Shown here: in pieces, positions 1 through 7,556 of the stretch | Position numbering within the stretch: position 1 is the first letter of the stretch | Layout of the letters: every line of letters starts with the position of its first letter | Position numbers and translations under genes: made by a program | The notes under the pieces: model-generated | What the model was told of the DNA's origin: nothing | Database searches by the model: none | Seen by the model: only the letters and a program-made list of their open reading frames with translations | Assembly (NCBI GenBank): GCA_902812455.1 | Contig: CADDZH010000137.1 | Coordinates: 1-10,294 of the forward strand | Origin: Chloroflexota bacterium | Lineage (GTDB): Bacteria > Chloroflexota > Ktedonobacteria > Ktedonobacterales > Ktedonobacteraceae | Reading direction: 5' to 3' | DNA length: 10,294 bases

Positions 1-114
1 GGCTGGGCGTTGGACTCGGCGTTGGACTCGGCGTTGGGCTGGGCGATGGGCTGGGCGACGGACTCGGCGATGGCTTAGGCGTCGGGCTGGGTGATGGCGT
101 CGGAGTGGGCGTGC
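1..114 (-). repeat. Low-complexity Ser/Thr-Pro coding repeat in the kinase tail
   Basis: A GC-rich tandem array with 6- and 12-base periodicity (GGCGTTGGACTC-like units on the plus strand) that encodes alternating TP, SP and one KP dipeptides on the minus strand. It is the start of the extracytoplasmic tail after PASTA 2 and continues past the window edge. Such tails vary in length through slippage and are probably an extended cell-wall-spanning stalk; that role is inference. Confidence 0.85.
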
Positions 115-1792
115 CGGTCGTCAGGTTCACAACAGAAAGAGTCACGGTCGTCCCCACAGGAACAGTCGTTCCGCTTTGAGGAGACACACTGGTCACAATG
201 TTCGGCCCCTTCGTGGGGTCTGTACCGGCCGATACCACCTTATAAGAAAGGCCCTTGTTGATCAGAATCTGCTCCGCCGTGCTTAACGTACTGTTCACCA
301 GCCCATCCGGCACGACTACCGTGGCCGGGCCAAATTGCACGCGGATAGGTGATCTCCTCGGTGCCGAAGCAGGCGGCGCTGGGGACTGTTTCGTCACCAC
401 ACCCGCCGTTGTCCCACCCTCCACCTGCAACGTAAATCCCGCATCCTTTGCCGTCGCCTGGGCATGCTGGTAGTCCTGCCCTATCAGATCCGGCACTGGA
501 ACCTCCACAGCAGAGGGGGTCGAGGGTATATTTGGGCTGATACCGGGTATATGAATAAAATTGAGTTCTGCCGCCAGGTACAGGCTAAAGCCTAACAATA
601 GCAGCGTCGCCAGCAGGATCAGCGCCGTGATAAGCCCGGCAAAGCGTGAGCCAGGCTGCTCGTACTGCGGTCGCGTGCCTCCACCATATACGCCACTGTG
701 GCGGGGTACGGTGCTCGCCCCTTCTATGCGGCTGTTATAGCCTTGCTGGTGGGGAAGCACGAGCGGCTCCGGCGGGACGGCTCCATTGTCCTGCCCTCCA
801 TATACCGGCCCTCCCGGCATGTCTTCTGGCAAGTACCTGGTAGGACGCCCGGCACCATTGCCGGCAGAAGGTGTAGCAGGCGGAGGCTGGGCCTGCATAC
901 TGGTCATTGCCTGGGATAGCCCCGGCGTCACTATACCCGGAAAGTTATCCTCCAGCTCCTCTTCGCCCAGCATTTCCAGGGCACGTGCCAGCGCGTTCCC
1001 ATCCCGGTAGCGCATCTCCGGGATTTTCTCCAGGCAGCGCATGATGATATCTTCCAGCGCCTGCGGAATATTGGGATTGAAGTGGCTGGGCGGCGTTGGC
1101 AGGTCCTGGATATGCTGCATAGCTACCGCAACGGGCGTATCCCCATTAAAAGGCGTGTTCCCCGTCAGCATCTCGTACATCACGATACCCAGCGCGTACA
1201 CATCAGCAGCCGGGGTCACAATCTCTCCCTGGGCCTGCTCTGGCGCATAATACTGCACCGTTCCCAGCGTCATCCCGGTCGTGGTCAGCCGTTCAGCGTG
1301 GATATCATTGTACATGCTGGCTATACCGAAGTCGGTCAGCTTGATCGATCCATCCCGCCCTACCAGCACATTCTGCGGCTTGACATCGCGATGCACAATA
1401 TTGCGCCGGTGGGCTGCCCCCAGGCCAAGCGCGACATCATGCGCAATGATAATTGCCCGGTCAACAGCAAGCACTTGCCGCGAGCGTAAATAGCGGCGCA
1501 GATCCGTTCCTTCCACAAACTCCATCACAATGAAGTAATTGCCATTACTCTGCCCATAGTCATAGACCTGCACAATATTGGGATGCTGGAGTGATGATGC
1601 CGCCTTCGCTTCACGTTGAAAGCGGGTCACGAACTTGGGATCGGTACTGTAGACCTCGCGCAGCACCTTAATCGCGACAATCCGATCCATGCGCAAGTCC
1701 CGGCCACGGTAGATCATGGCCATGCCGCCTCGGCCTATCGGATCTAATAACTGGTATCGCTCACCTAATACTTCGGTCTGCATACTTCTCAT
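1..1792 (-). CDS. PknB-type Ser/Thr protein kinase with PASTA domains (C-terminus cut by window edge)
   Basis: Membrane-anchored Hanks-type kinase that phosphorylates Ser/Thr; PASTA repeats in this family usually sense cell-wall fragments. The 597 visible residues show a Gly-rich loop GRGGMA (20-25), VAIK with catalytic Lys42, HRDVKPQN (134-141, Asp136), DFG (154-156), a Thr-rich activation loop (T170-T172) and APE (183-185). A Pro/Gly-rich linker (about 285-383) leads to one transmembrane helix (about 384-408), then PASTA 1 (about 430-488) and PASTA 2 (about 490-556). From about 560 a Thr/Ser-Pro dipeptide tail runs off the window, so the true C-terminus is unseen. The start at 1792 is chosen because a strong SD (1823-1815) is joined to it by a hairpin; the in-frame ATG at 1783 is the alternative. 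It lies 114 bases downstream of selB on the same strand and may be cotranscribed. Kinase identity is certain; the substrate is unknown. Confidence 0.95.
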   Translation of the reverse strand, partial: MRSMQTEVLGERYQLLDPIGRGGMAMIYRGRDLRMDRIVAIKVLREVYSTDPKFVTRFQREAKAASSLQHPNIVQVYDYGQSNGNYFIVMEFVEGTDLRRYLRSRQVLAVDRAIIIAHDVALGLGAAHRRNIVHRDVKPQNVLVGRDGSIKLTDFGIASMYNDIHAERLTTTGMTLGTVQYYAPEQAQGEIVTPAADVYALGIVMYEMLTGNTPFNGDTPVAVAMQHIQDLPTPPSHFNPNIPQALEDIIMRCLEKIPEMRYRDGNALARALEMLGEEELEDNFPGIVTPGLSQAMTSMQAQPPPATPSAGNGAGRPTRYLPEDMPGGPVYGGQDNGAVPPEPLVLPHQQGYNSRIEGASTVPRHSGVYGGGTRPQYEQPGSRFAGLITALILLATLLLLGFSLYLAAELNFIHIPGISPNIPSTPSAVEVPVPDLIGQDYQHAQATAKDAGFTLQVEGGTTAGVVTKQSPAPPASAPRRSPIRVQFGPATVVVPDGLVNSTLSTAEQILINKGLSYKVVSAGTDPTKGPNIVTSVSPQSGTTVPVGTTVTLSVVNLTTGTPTPTPSPSPTPKPSPSPSPSPSPSPTPSPTPSPTPS

Positions 1793-1823
1793 CGGCGTGC
1801 AGTCGTCAACTGCACTCCTTCCC
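1793..1823 (-). promoter_or_regulatory. SD plus bridging hairpin at the kinase start
   Basis: Read on the minus strand, GGGAAGGAG (1823-1815) is a strong Shine-Dalgarno match but lies 22 bases from the ATG at 1792. The gap is almost entirely a perfect hairpin: GTGCAGT (1815-1809), loop TGACG, ACTGCAC (1803-1797). If folded it leaves only four or five bases between the SD and the start codon, a normal spacing. The same arrangement is known from phage T4 gene 38. No in-frame start codon lies closer to the SD. Confidence 0.6.
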
Positions 1824-1872
1824 TCATGTAGGCGCTTCGGGCTGCGCCTTTACCATCATTTTTGCATCCACT

Positions 1873-1878
1873 ATTGTA
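1873..1878 (-). promoter_or_regulatory. Possible -10 element for the kinase gene
   Basis: TACAAT on the minus strand (five of six matches to the -10 consensus) lies in the gap between selB and the kinase, about 80 bases before the kinase start. No convincing -35 is present at 16-18 bases, so this is only a hint that the kinase has its own promoter rather than depending on selB read-through. A 6-bp hairpin (AGGCGC/GCGCCT, 1830-1849) lies between it and the SD. Confidence 0.25.
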
Positions 1879-1906
1879 ACGCATCTTCAGCTAAAAATGG
1901 AACAGA

Positions 1907-3922
1907 TCAGGACATGTTGGCATTGGCCCGCATCCCCAGCACCCTGTCGTCACCCATGCGCCGCGTGATCTTTTGCGCGTCCATGTGCTCCAGCAGCGGT
2001 AAAATATATTTGCGCGTCGTGCCCAGCACATCACGCGCCTCCGCTACACTCATTTTACCATGCTCGCGTACATAACGAACTAATGTTTCTACCGCTTCAT
2101 CATAGCTTTCTCGCAAAAACAGCGTCCCGTCCCCCAGCTTCACCAGGCGGCCTTGCTCAACCAGCGCCGCCAGCACCTCAGCGCCTACCATCGCCTCCGC
2201 CTCTGCGCGTCCAGGCGGCATATGGGGATTCTCCCGGAACATGGCTAGCAAGCGCTCGACCTGCTGCTGCTGGGCCTCAGACAGTCTTGGCACAAAATCG
2301 GGCAGGCGAATGAAACCGCTGGTGGTTGCCTCCGCCACTATCCCTTCTGCCTGCAGCGCTGCAAACACCTCCGCCGCCATCTTCGCAGGCAGATTCAGGC
2401 GGGCCCGCCACTCCTCCTTTGAAAGCCCGCTGCGCAAGGGATACTGCTGGTGCTGCGCTCTGAGCAAGCTGATCGTCTCCTCCACTAAAGCATCCCACAC
2501 CGCCTGCGCAAACCAGAATGGGCCAGCACGCCGCACCCTCCCTTCCTGTAACAACGTCTCCAGAGCCTGCTTCGTCACATCCTGCCCCAGATTGCTCTGC
2601 TTTACAATCTCAGCAAGCTCGTATCCAATCAATCCTCTCGCTGGCACGTGCTGCTGGGCCTGCCTACCGCTTCCCTGCATACTGCCTGTGCGCTCGCCTG
2701 AATGGCCGGATGCCTCTTGCTGCGCTGGTGCCGTTGCTGAGCGGGATAGCGACATGCGCCTGTCCAGCGCCGCCAGCGCCAGCTCCTCCGGCGTTCCATG
2801 CTCCAGCGTAGCAAGCTGCTTGAGTACCGCTTCCTGGAAACGCCGGTGGTAGCGGGGATGCACATCCACTACCTCGCCTCCACCTATCGTCATGCTGGGC
2901 GAAGGTATGCGCAGGATAAAACGATCGTGCCGCGCCACAACTGCCGGGCGGCTCAGCCGCAACTGCGCCCAGGCTTTCTTCCCCGGCTCCAGCTCTTCCA
3001 CGTCGAGCAATCGCACCCGCGCCGGCATCTCCTGCGACCCGCTATAGAAATCCACTAGCGTATTGTGCTCTAATGGGCGTGGCGTACTCGCCAGCACCTC
3101 TACATGCACATCGATCAGCATCGTAGGGCGAAGCTGCCCCGGCAGCGCCACAACATCCCCCCGTGCAAGATCAGTACGCGAGACATTCGCAAGGTTAATA
3201 GCAACACGGCTTCCCGGCTGCGCCGTATCCACCGCGTGCCGGTGCGTTTGCATGCTGCGGATGCGCGATTTCAGCCCATGCGGCAGTATCTCCACCTCCT
3301 GCCCTGTCTTGAAGCTCCCATCCAGTAGCGTTCCCGTCACCACCGTGCCAAACCCCGTCATCGTAAACACCCGATCGACCGGCAAGCGCGGGCGTGCAAT
3401 ATTCTGTCGCTCCTCCGCTTCGCCCAGCATCTGCTCCAGGCATGCCAGCAACTCAGGAATCCCCTGTCCCGTCACAGCCGAAACAGGAATAATGCTCGCG
3501 TGCGCCAGCGTCGTAGGTGCCAGCAGCTCGTTTACTTCCTCACGCACCAGTTCCAGCCACTCCTCATCTACCAGATCCGCTTTCGTCAGCGCCACGACGC
3601 CACGCTGCACACGTAAAAGGTCAAGTATCGCCAGGTGCTCCCGCGTTTGCGGCATCACTCCCTCGTCGGCGGCAACCACCAGCAGCGCCGCGTCGATGCC
3701 TCCCACTCCTGCCAGCATGTTCTTGATAAACCCCTCGTGGCCCGGCACGTCCACAATACTGACCTCGCGCCCTCCCGGCAGCTTCAGCCAGGCAAAGCCC
3801 AGGTCTATCGTCATGCCGCGCTCTTTTTCCTCAGCCAGCCGATCCGGATCGATGCCCGTCAGCACCTTCACCAGCGTCGACTTGCCGTGATCGATATGTC
3901 CTGCCGTCCCAATGCAACTCAT
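1907..3922 (-). CDS. selB: Selenocysteine-specific elongation factor SelB
   Basis: GTPase that carries Sec-tRNA(Sec) to UGA codons marked by a SECIS element. The 671 residues begin with a full EF-Tu-like G domain: GHIDHGKST (8-16), RGMTID (35-40), DVPGHE (58-63) and TKAD (112-115). Beta-barrel domains follow to about residue 370, then winged-helix repeats that bind SECIS RNA. The last part (GTTRKYILPLLEHMD, then TRRMGDDRVL) is the typical SelB C-terminal winged helix. At 671 residues it is longer than E. coli SelB (614); part of the excess is a Ser/Gln/Gly-rich linker at about 390-432 that looks disordered. The start ATG at 3922 gives the family's normal N-terminus; only a weak GGGCTG lies upstream. 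selA, selD, tRNA-Sec and selenoproteins are not in this window. The downstream neighbour on the same strand is the PASTA kinase, an unusual partner. Identification is firm. Confidence 0.97.
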   Translation of the reverse strand: MSCIGTAGHIDHGKSTLVKVLTGIDPDRLAEEKERGMTIDLGFAWLKLPGGREVSIVDVPGHEGFIKNMLAGVGGIDAALLVVAADEGVMPQTREHLAILDLLRVQRGVVALTKADLVDEEWLELVREEVNELLAPTTLAHASIIPVSAVTGQGIPELLACLEQMLGEAEERQNIARPRLPVDRVFTMTGFGTVVTGTLLDGSFKTGQEVEILPHGLKSRIRSMQTHRHAVDTAQPGSRVAINLANVSRTDLARGDVVALPGQLRPTMLIDVHVEVLASTPRPLEHNTLVDFYSGSQEMPARVRLLDVEELEPGKKAWAQLRLSRPAVVARHDRFILRIPSPSMTIGGGEVVDVHPRYHRRFQEAVLKQLATLEHGTPEELALAALDRRMSLSRSATAPAQQEASGHSGERTGSMQGSGRQAQQHVPARGLIGYELAEIVKQSNLGQDVTKQALETLLQEGRVRRAGPFWFAQAVWDALVEETISLLRAQHQQYPLRSGLSKEEWRARLNLPAKMAAEVFAALQAEGIVAEATTSGFIRLPDFVPRLSEAQQQQVERLLAMFRENPHMPPGRAEAEAMVGAEVLAALVEQGRLVKLGDGTLFLRESYDEAVETLVRYVREHGKMSVAEARDVLGTTRKYILPLLEHMDAQKITRRMGDDRVLGMRANANMS

Positions 3923-4063
3923 CTATATATCAGCCCATCATTCAGTATCGTTCAGCCATCTTTCCGGCTTCGCGCCCTCTCGTAAAAATGTACAAACCAA
4001 GTGTAGCATGTTCCCTGCCACCTGTCCAGCAATTCCCCAAAACCTCAACAATCAACAAACGCC

Positions 4064-4093
4064 TTGCCCGCGGCTGCCCTTGCCGGGTACACT
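4064..4093 (+). promoter_or_regulatory. Candidate promoter for a leaderless phosphotransferase mRNA
   Basis: TTGCCC (4064-4069), an 18-base spacer and TACACT (4088-4093), each four of six to consensus. The -10 ends seven bases before the ATG at 4101, so transcription would be expected to start at the A of the start codon. This agrees with the absence of any Shine-Dalgarno sequence upstream. The hexamers are weak, so this stays a hypothesis. Confidence 0.4.
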
Positions 4094-4100
4094 ATGTCTT

Positions 4101-5126
4101 ATGATGAAGGATGCAATAGACCTGGCACAGCTCTGGCAAGCATGGCCAATCGCAGGGCCATGGCGCCTCTCGCCTCTCTCTGGGGGTACCAACAACCTGG
4201 TCTGGCTCACAGAGACCCAGGATGGAGAGCGCTATGTCCTGCGCTTGTTTCCCGATCTCTCCCAGCTTCCACGCCTGCGCTATGAAGCGGCTCTACTCAG
4301 AGCCTTGTCGAATAAAGACCTGCCTTTTCGCCTGCCGCTGCCCATCATGACACGCAGCGGCGATAGCGTAGCCTTCCTTGTGTACGAGGCAGAGACGCCC
4401 ACATTCGCGATCCTGTCGCCCTTTCTGCCAGGACAGCCTCCAGACCGCAATGATCCCTCGTTAGCACCTCCGGCTGGAAAGGCCCTGGCAGCGCTTGACA
4501 ACGCGCTCGCAACCCTGCCGGAGATAGCAGCACCGGCCGGATTCGAGCCAACGTTCTCGTATGCGGGTCTCGTGCGTGGCTATCCACCTGTCCCAGACCC
4601 CATCGCGGCGGTGGAGCGCCTGCCTATAGAGCGCGACAAAGCCCGGCAGACACAAAACATCCTCGTCTTGGTGCTAGAGCAGATCCCGCACCTGTATGCA
4701 CGCCTCCCTCAACAATTGTTGCACCTGGATTATGGCCCTGCCAATATCTTTATGGAAGATCGCCGGGTCACAGCGGTCTTCGACTTCGAGTTTGCTGGCA
4801 TCGATCTGCGAGTGATGGAGTTGTGCGTGGCACTGAGCTGGTGGCCGGTCAGGCTAATGGGGACGGGCAAAGAGTGGGAAGTGATCGATGCCTTCGCGAA
4901 GGCCTATCTTGCTGACTTCCTTCTCAGCGAAGAAGAATTGCGTGCCATCCCCGAGGTGCTGCGCCTGCGGGATGCCGGTTCGCTGGTTCACCGGATGGAG
5001 CGCTACTTTGCTGGACTGGAGACAGATACCACGATGCAGGAGCGCGCGGACCATTCGCTGTGGCGAGAAGCCTGGCTGGCTGCTCACCGCGAGACGCTCC
5101 TGCACCACGCCATGACCTGGGGTTAA
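4101..5126 (+). CDS. APH/choline-kinase-fold phosphotransferase
   Basis: Predicted soluble small-molecule kinase of the aminoglycoside phosphotransferase/homoserine kinase II superfamily, 341 residues, which is normal for the family. An N-terminal LSGGTNNLVWL replaces the glycine loop. HLDYGPAN (208-215) matches the Brenner motif HxDxxxxN, with Asp210 as likely catalytic base and Asn215 as metal ligand. VFDFEFAG (about 226-233) is the DFG equivalent, with Asp228 for magnesium. The substrate cannot be told from sequence; relatives act on homoserine, choline, sugars, or Ser/Thr in the SrkA case, and resistance should not be assumed. The start at 4101 (ATG ATG) begins the conserved part. The open frame continues to 3912, but that extension overlaps the selB start and codes nothing family-like. 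The gene is divergent from selB and followed by uvrC 103 bases downstream. Confidence 0.85.
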   Translation: MMKDAIDLAQLWQAWPIAGPWRLSPLSGGTNNLVWLTETQDGERYVLRLFPDLSQLPRLRYEAALLRALSNKDLPFRLPLPIMTRSGDSVAFLVYEAETPTFAILSPFLPGQPPDRNDPSLAPPAGKALAALDNALATLPEIAAPAGFEPTFSYAGLVRGYPPVPDPIAAVERLPIERDKARQTQNILVLVLEQIPHLYARLPQQLLHLDYGPANIFMEDRRVTAVFDFEFAGIDLRVMELCVALSWWPVRLMGTGKEWEVIDAFAKAYLADFLLSEEELRAIPEVLRLRDAGSLVHRMERYFAGLETDTTMQERADHSLWREAWLAAHRETLLHHAMTWG

Positions 5127-5149
5127 TCTCTCCCTTCCACCCATCCGTA

Positions 5150-5158
5150 TGATATAAT
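5150..5158 (+). promoter_or_regulatory. Extended -10 promoter of uvrC
   Basis: TGATATAAT is a perfect extended -10 (TGn followed by TATAAT at 5153-5158). No good -35 is visible, as is usual for extended -10 promoters. A start near 5165 gives a leader of about 65 bases that is very poor in G and rich in A and C, with no Shine-Dalgarno sequence before the ATG at 5230. It places uvrC in its own transcription unit. Confidence 0.6.
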
Positions 5159-5229
5159 GAAACACATACATACCCAACCAGAACCAGACACATATTCAAG
5201 CAAACAGAATCAATCAAACATAAACCGGC

Positions 5230-7221
5230 ATGAACGAAAAAATCCAATCCGTCCTGAACTCGCTTCCACACAAGCCCGGCATCTACCTCATGAAAGATGC
5301 CCAGGGCAACATCCTGTACGTCGGCAAAGCCATCTCGCTCTACAACCGCGTCCGCTCCTACTTCCAGGAATCCACCGACCTCGGCCCCAAAAACAGGAGC
5401 ATGGTTGCCAAAGTTGATGATATCGAATTTGTCGTCGTGCAAAACGAGGTCGAGGCCCTCGTCCTCGAAAGCAACTACATCAAGCAGTACCGTCCCAAAT
5501 ACAACGTCCTCATGCGCGACGACAAAAATTATCCCTATATCAAAGTCGCGCTCACCGAGGATTTTCCGCGCGTCTACCGTGTGCGCAGCTTTCATCGTGA
5601 CGGCAACCGCTACTTTGGCCCCTACACCAACTCTGGCGCAGTTGATGCCACCTTAGACCTGCTGAACAAGCTCTTTGCCTTCCGTACCTGCGGCTATGAC
5701 GCTAGCAACTGGGCGCCTCCTGCCAGCGGCGAGCCGCCTCCTGGTTGGAAGCAAAAACTGCTGCCTCGCCCCTGCACCCAGTACTACATTCACCGCTGCA
5801 TCGCTCCTTGCGTCGGCTACGCCACTCGCGAGGAATACGACGCCGTCATCCAGCAGGTGATCCTCTTCCTGGAAGGCAAGCACGACGAGGTCATCAAAAC
5901 CCTCCAGAAAAACATGGAAGAGGCCGCCGAAAACCTCAACTTCGAGGAAGCCGCTCGCATTCGTGACCGCATCCGCGCCGTCGAGCGCATCCTGGAAAAG
6001 CAGCGCATCATCCATACCGAGGGACAGGATGACCAGGACGTGATTGCCCTCGCCAGCGCCGAAGATGAAACCTGCGCTATGGTCTTCTTCTTCCGCAGCG
6101 GCAAGCTCGTTGGCCGCGAATTCTTTATCTTGCAGGGAACGCGCGATAGCACTCACGGTGAAGTCATGAGCTCCTTCCTCCAGCAGTTCTACGAGAGCTC
6201 GCCGCATATCCCTGCCGAGATCATCGTCGAGGCCGACCCCGACGATCGCACCGTCATCCAGGCCTGGCTGCGCGAGAAACGTGGCGGCGCAATCACCATC
6301 ACCACACCCAAGCGTGGCGAGAAACTGCACCTCGTTGAAATGGTCAGGCAAAACGCCCAGGAAGTCCTGGAGCAGCAGCGTATCAAGTGGCTGACCGATA
6401 GCCAGAAGACGCAACTCGCCCTGGAAGAATTGCAGGAAGCTCTCAACCTTGCCACTCCGCCGTATCGTATCGAGTGCTACGACATCTCAAATACCCAGGG
6501 CACAAACTCGGTTGGAGCAATGGTCGTCTTCGAGGCAGGCCGCCCCAGGCCCAGCGAGTACCGCCGCTTCAAGATCAAAACAGTAGAAGGCCCAAACGAC
6601 TTCGCCAGCCACCAGGAAGTGCTGCGCCGCAGGTTTCGCGGCGTAGGAGCCGCCCATGGCAGCCCAACCATCACATCGCAAGAGATCACAAATGCCATCG
6701 AAGCCGCCGGAGCCAACAGTACCATCCTTGATGGCGCTCCTGCAGATGGCGCTCAAGCCCAGGAGGAACAAACACACCACCATTGGACTTTACCAGACCT
6801 GATCATCATCGATGGCGGCAAAGGCCAGTTGAGCGCAGCCATGGAAGTTCTGCAAGAACTGCACATCGACATCCCAACCGTAGGCCTGGCCAAAGAAAAT
6901 GAAGAGATTTTCATCCCAGGCTCGCCAGATCCCATTATCCTGCCGCGTTCTTCCCAGGGCCTCTACCTCGTCCAGCGCATCCGCGACGAAGCCCACCGCT
7001 TCGGCATCACCTATCACCGCAAGCTGCGCTCCGATCGCACCTTCAAATCCATCCTGGACGAAATACCCGGCATTGGCCCCAAACGCAAGCAGGCTCTCAT
7101 GAAACATTTCGGCTCCCTGCGCGCCGTCAGCGCCGCCAGCATCGAAGAACTCGCCTCCCTCGACGGCATGACCCGCGACGCCGCCGAGAAAGTCAAAGAA
7201 TACATCGGCAACCTGGAATAA
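5230..7221 (+). CDS. uvrC: UvrABC excinuclease subunit C
   Basis: Makes both incisions around DNA lesions in nucleotide excision repair after loading by UvrA and UvrB. Order of domains in 663 residues: GIY-YIG nuclease (GIY 17-19, YVG 30-32, catalytic Glu80 in LVLESN); a four-cysteine cluster (C154, C182, C190, C194), the likely iron-sulfur site of the family; a UVR motif that contacts UvrB (about 217-255); the RNase H-like second nuclease (YDISN with Asp418, IIIDGGKGQL with Asp528); and a C-terminal helix-hairpin-helix tail (IPGIGPKRKQALMKHFGS). It is longer than E. coli UvrC (610) because of two insertions: about 16 residues between C154 and C182, and about 43 hydrophilic residues between the two RNase H aspartates. 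The start at 5230 gives the standard N-terminus although no SD is present. Identification is certain. Confidence 0.98.
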   Translation: MNEKIQSVLNSLPHKPGIYLMKDAQGNILYVGKAISLYNRVRSYFQESTDLGPKNRSMVAKVDDIEFVVVQNEVEALVLESNYIKQYRPKYNVLMRDDKNYPYIKVALTEDFPRVYRVRSFHRDGNRYFGPYTNSGAVDATLDLLNKLFAFRTCGYDASNWAPPASGEPPPGWKQKLLPRPCTQYYIHRCIAPCVGYATREEYDAVIQQVILFLEGKHDEVIKTLQKNMEEAAENLNFEEAARIRDRIRAVERILEKQRIIHTEGQDDQDVIALASAEDETCAMVFFFRSGKLVGREFFILQGTRDSTHGEVMSSFLQQFYESSPHIPAEIIVEADPDDRTVIQAWLREKRGGAITITTPKRGEKLHLVEMVRQNAQEVLEQQRIKWLTDSQKTQLALEELQEALNLATPPYRIECYDISNTQGTNSVGAMVVFEAGRPRPSEYRRFKIKTVEGPNDFASHQEVLRRRFRGVGAAHGSPTITSQEITNAIEAAGANSTILDGAPADGAQAQEEQTHHHWTLPDLIIIDGGKGQLSAAMEVLQELHIDIPTVGLAKENEEIFIPGSPDPIILPRSSQGLYLVQRIRDEAHRFGITYHRKLRSDRTFKSILDEIPGIGPKRKQALMKHFGSLRAVSAASIEELASLDGMTRDAAEKVKEYIGNLE

Positions 7222-7259
7222 TTCCCTCATACCCCAGCGTTATCATTGGTGAATAACCC

Positions 7260-7345
7260 GTAGGGGCCGATTATGAGGATGAACAAATTAGTGCCGGTAT
7301 AACTGTAGGGGCCGATTTATCGTGCCCATCGCCGATTTATCGGCC
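7260..7345 (+). repeat. GTAGG...GATTTATCG repeat, copy 1
   Basis: GTAGGGGCCGATT occurs at 7260 and again at 7305. The second copy continues into GCCGATTTATCG (7311-7322), TGCCCATC, and a second GCCGATTTATCG (7331-7342) ending GGCC. Closely related strings recur at 8035-8070 and 9801-9876, always in gaps and always in this orientation. This is a dispersed intergenic repeat family; function and mobility are not visible. Confidence 0.75.
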
Positions 7346-7423
7346 TCTCGTCGCGGTCAATAATGCTCGGATTATCTTGCCAATATCAATCGTCACGCCG
7401 CGATTAGCACTCTCGATCTGCGA

Positions 7424-7452
7424 TTGACAACTCGCAAAAAGTACGTTACTAT
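7424..7452 (+). promoter_or_regulatory. Sigma70-like promoter upstream of the FmdB-type gene
   Basis: A perfect TTGACA (7424-7429), a 17-base spacer and TACTAT (7447-7452; four of six to TATAAT). The predicted start is about 7459-7461, immediately before the hairpin that begins at 7461. A second AT-rich -10-like string, TATAAT at 7511-7516, lies nearer the gene but lacks a -35. Confidence 0.6.
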
Positions 7453-7460
7453 AAACTACA

Positions 7461-7511
7461 GATAATCCATAACGATAGGCCCCAGGCCTATCCACTGGAT
7501 AATCGGTTTTT
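7461..7511 (+). promoter_or_regulatory. Leader hairpin with T-tract (terminator or attenuator candidate)
   Basis: The outer stem GATAATCC (7461-7468) pairs with GGATAATC (7497-7504) with one A-A mismatch. After a small internal loop, the inner stem GATAGGCC (7474-7481) pairs with GGCCTATC (7485-7492). Two bases after the outer stem comes TTTTT (7507-7511). A competing small hairpin TATCC-ACT-GGATA (7489-7501) uses the 3' half of the inner stem and part of the outer one. It could end transcription from uvrC or attenuate the promoter just upstream. Confidence 0.5.
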
Positions 7512-7556
7512 ATAATTGGCTCTTATTAGAAAAATATTGTTAGGGGTGAACGCTCT

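Larger units (their letters stand above)
7222..7556. other. Gene-free gap between uvrC and the FmdB-type gene
   Basis: The first part (about 7260-7345) holds two copies of a GTAGGGGCCGATT repeat, one extended into the GATTTATCG family described separately. The second part (7424-7511) holds a sigma70-like promoter and a long hairpin with a T-tract before the FmdB-type gene. No convincing open reading frame, tRNA or terminator was seen directly after the uvrC stop. Confidence 0.6.

Noticed and set aside
1..114. Edge repeat as a non-coding satellite
   Set aside because: It stays in frame with the PASTA kinase and encodes a regular Ser/Thr-Pro tail.
1830..1849. AGGCGC/GCGCCT hairpin as a terminator after selB
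   Set aside because: In the selB direction it is not followed by a T-run, and the stem is only six pairs; it is more likely part of the kinase leader.
3063..3890. 275-residue open frame antisense to selB
   Set aside because: Ser/Thr/Arg-rich composition is the typical antisense shadow of a GC-rich gene; selB on the minus strand is unmistakable.
3912..4100. Upstream extension of the phosphotransferase frame to an ATG at 3912
   Set aside because: It overlaps the selB start on the other strand, has no SD and adds 63 residues with no family resemblance; the conserved part begins after 4101.
4924..6414. Long minus-strand frames (223 and 253 residues) opposite the phosphotransferase and uvrC
   Set aside because: They are complements of well-supported genes, have no recognisable motifs and no SD.
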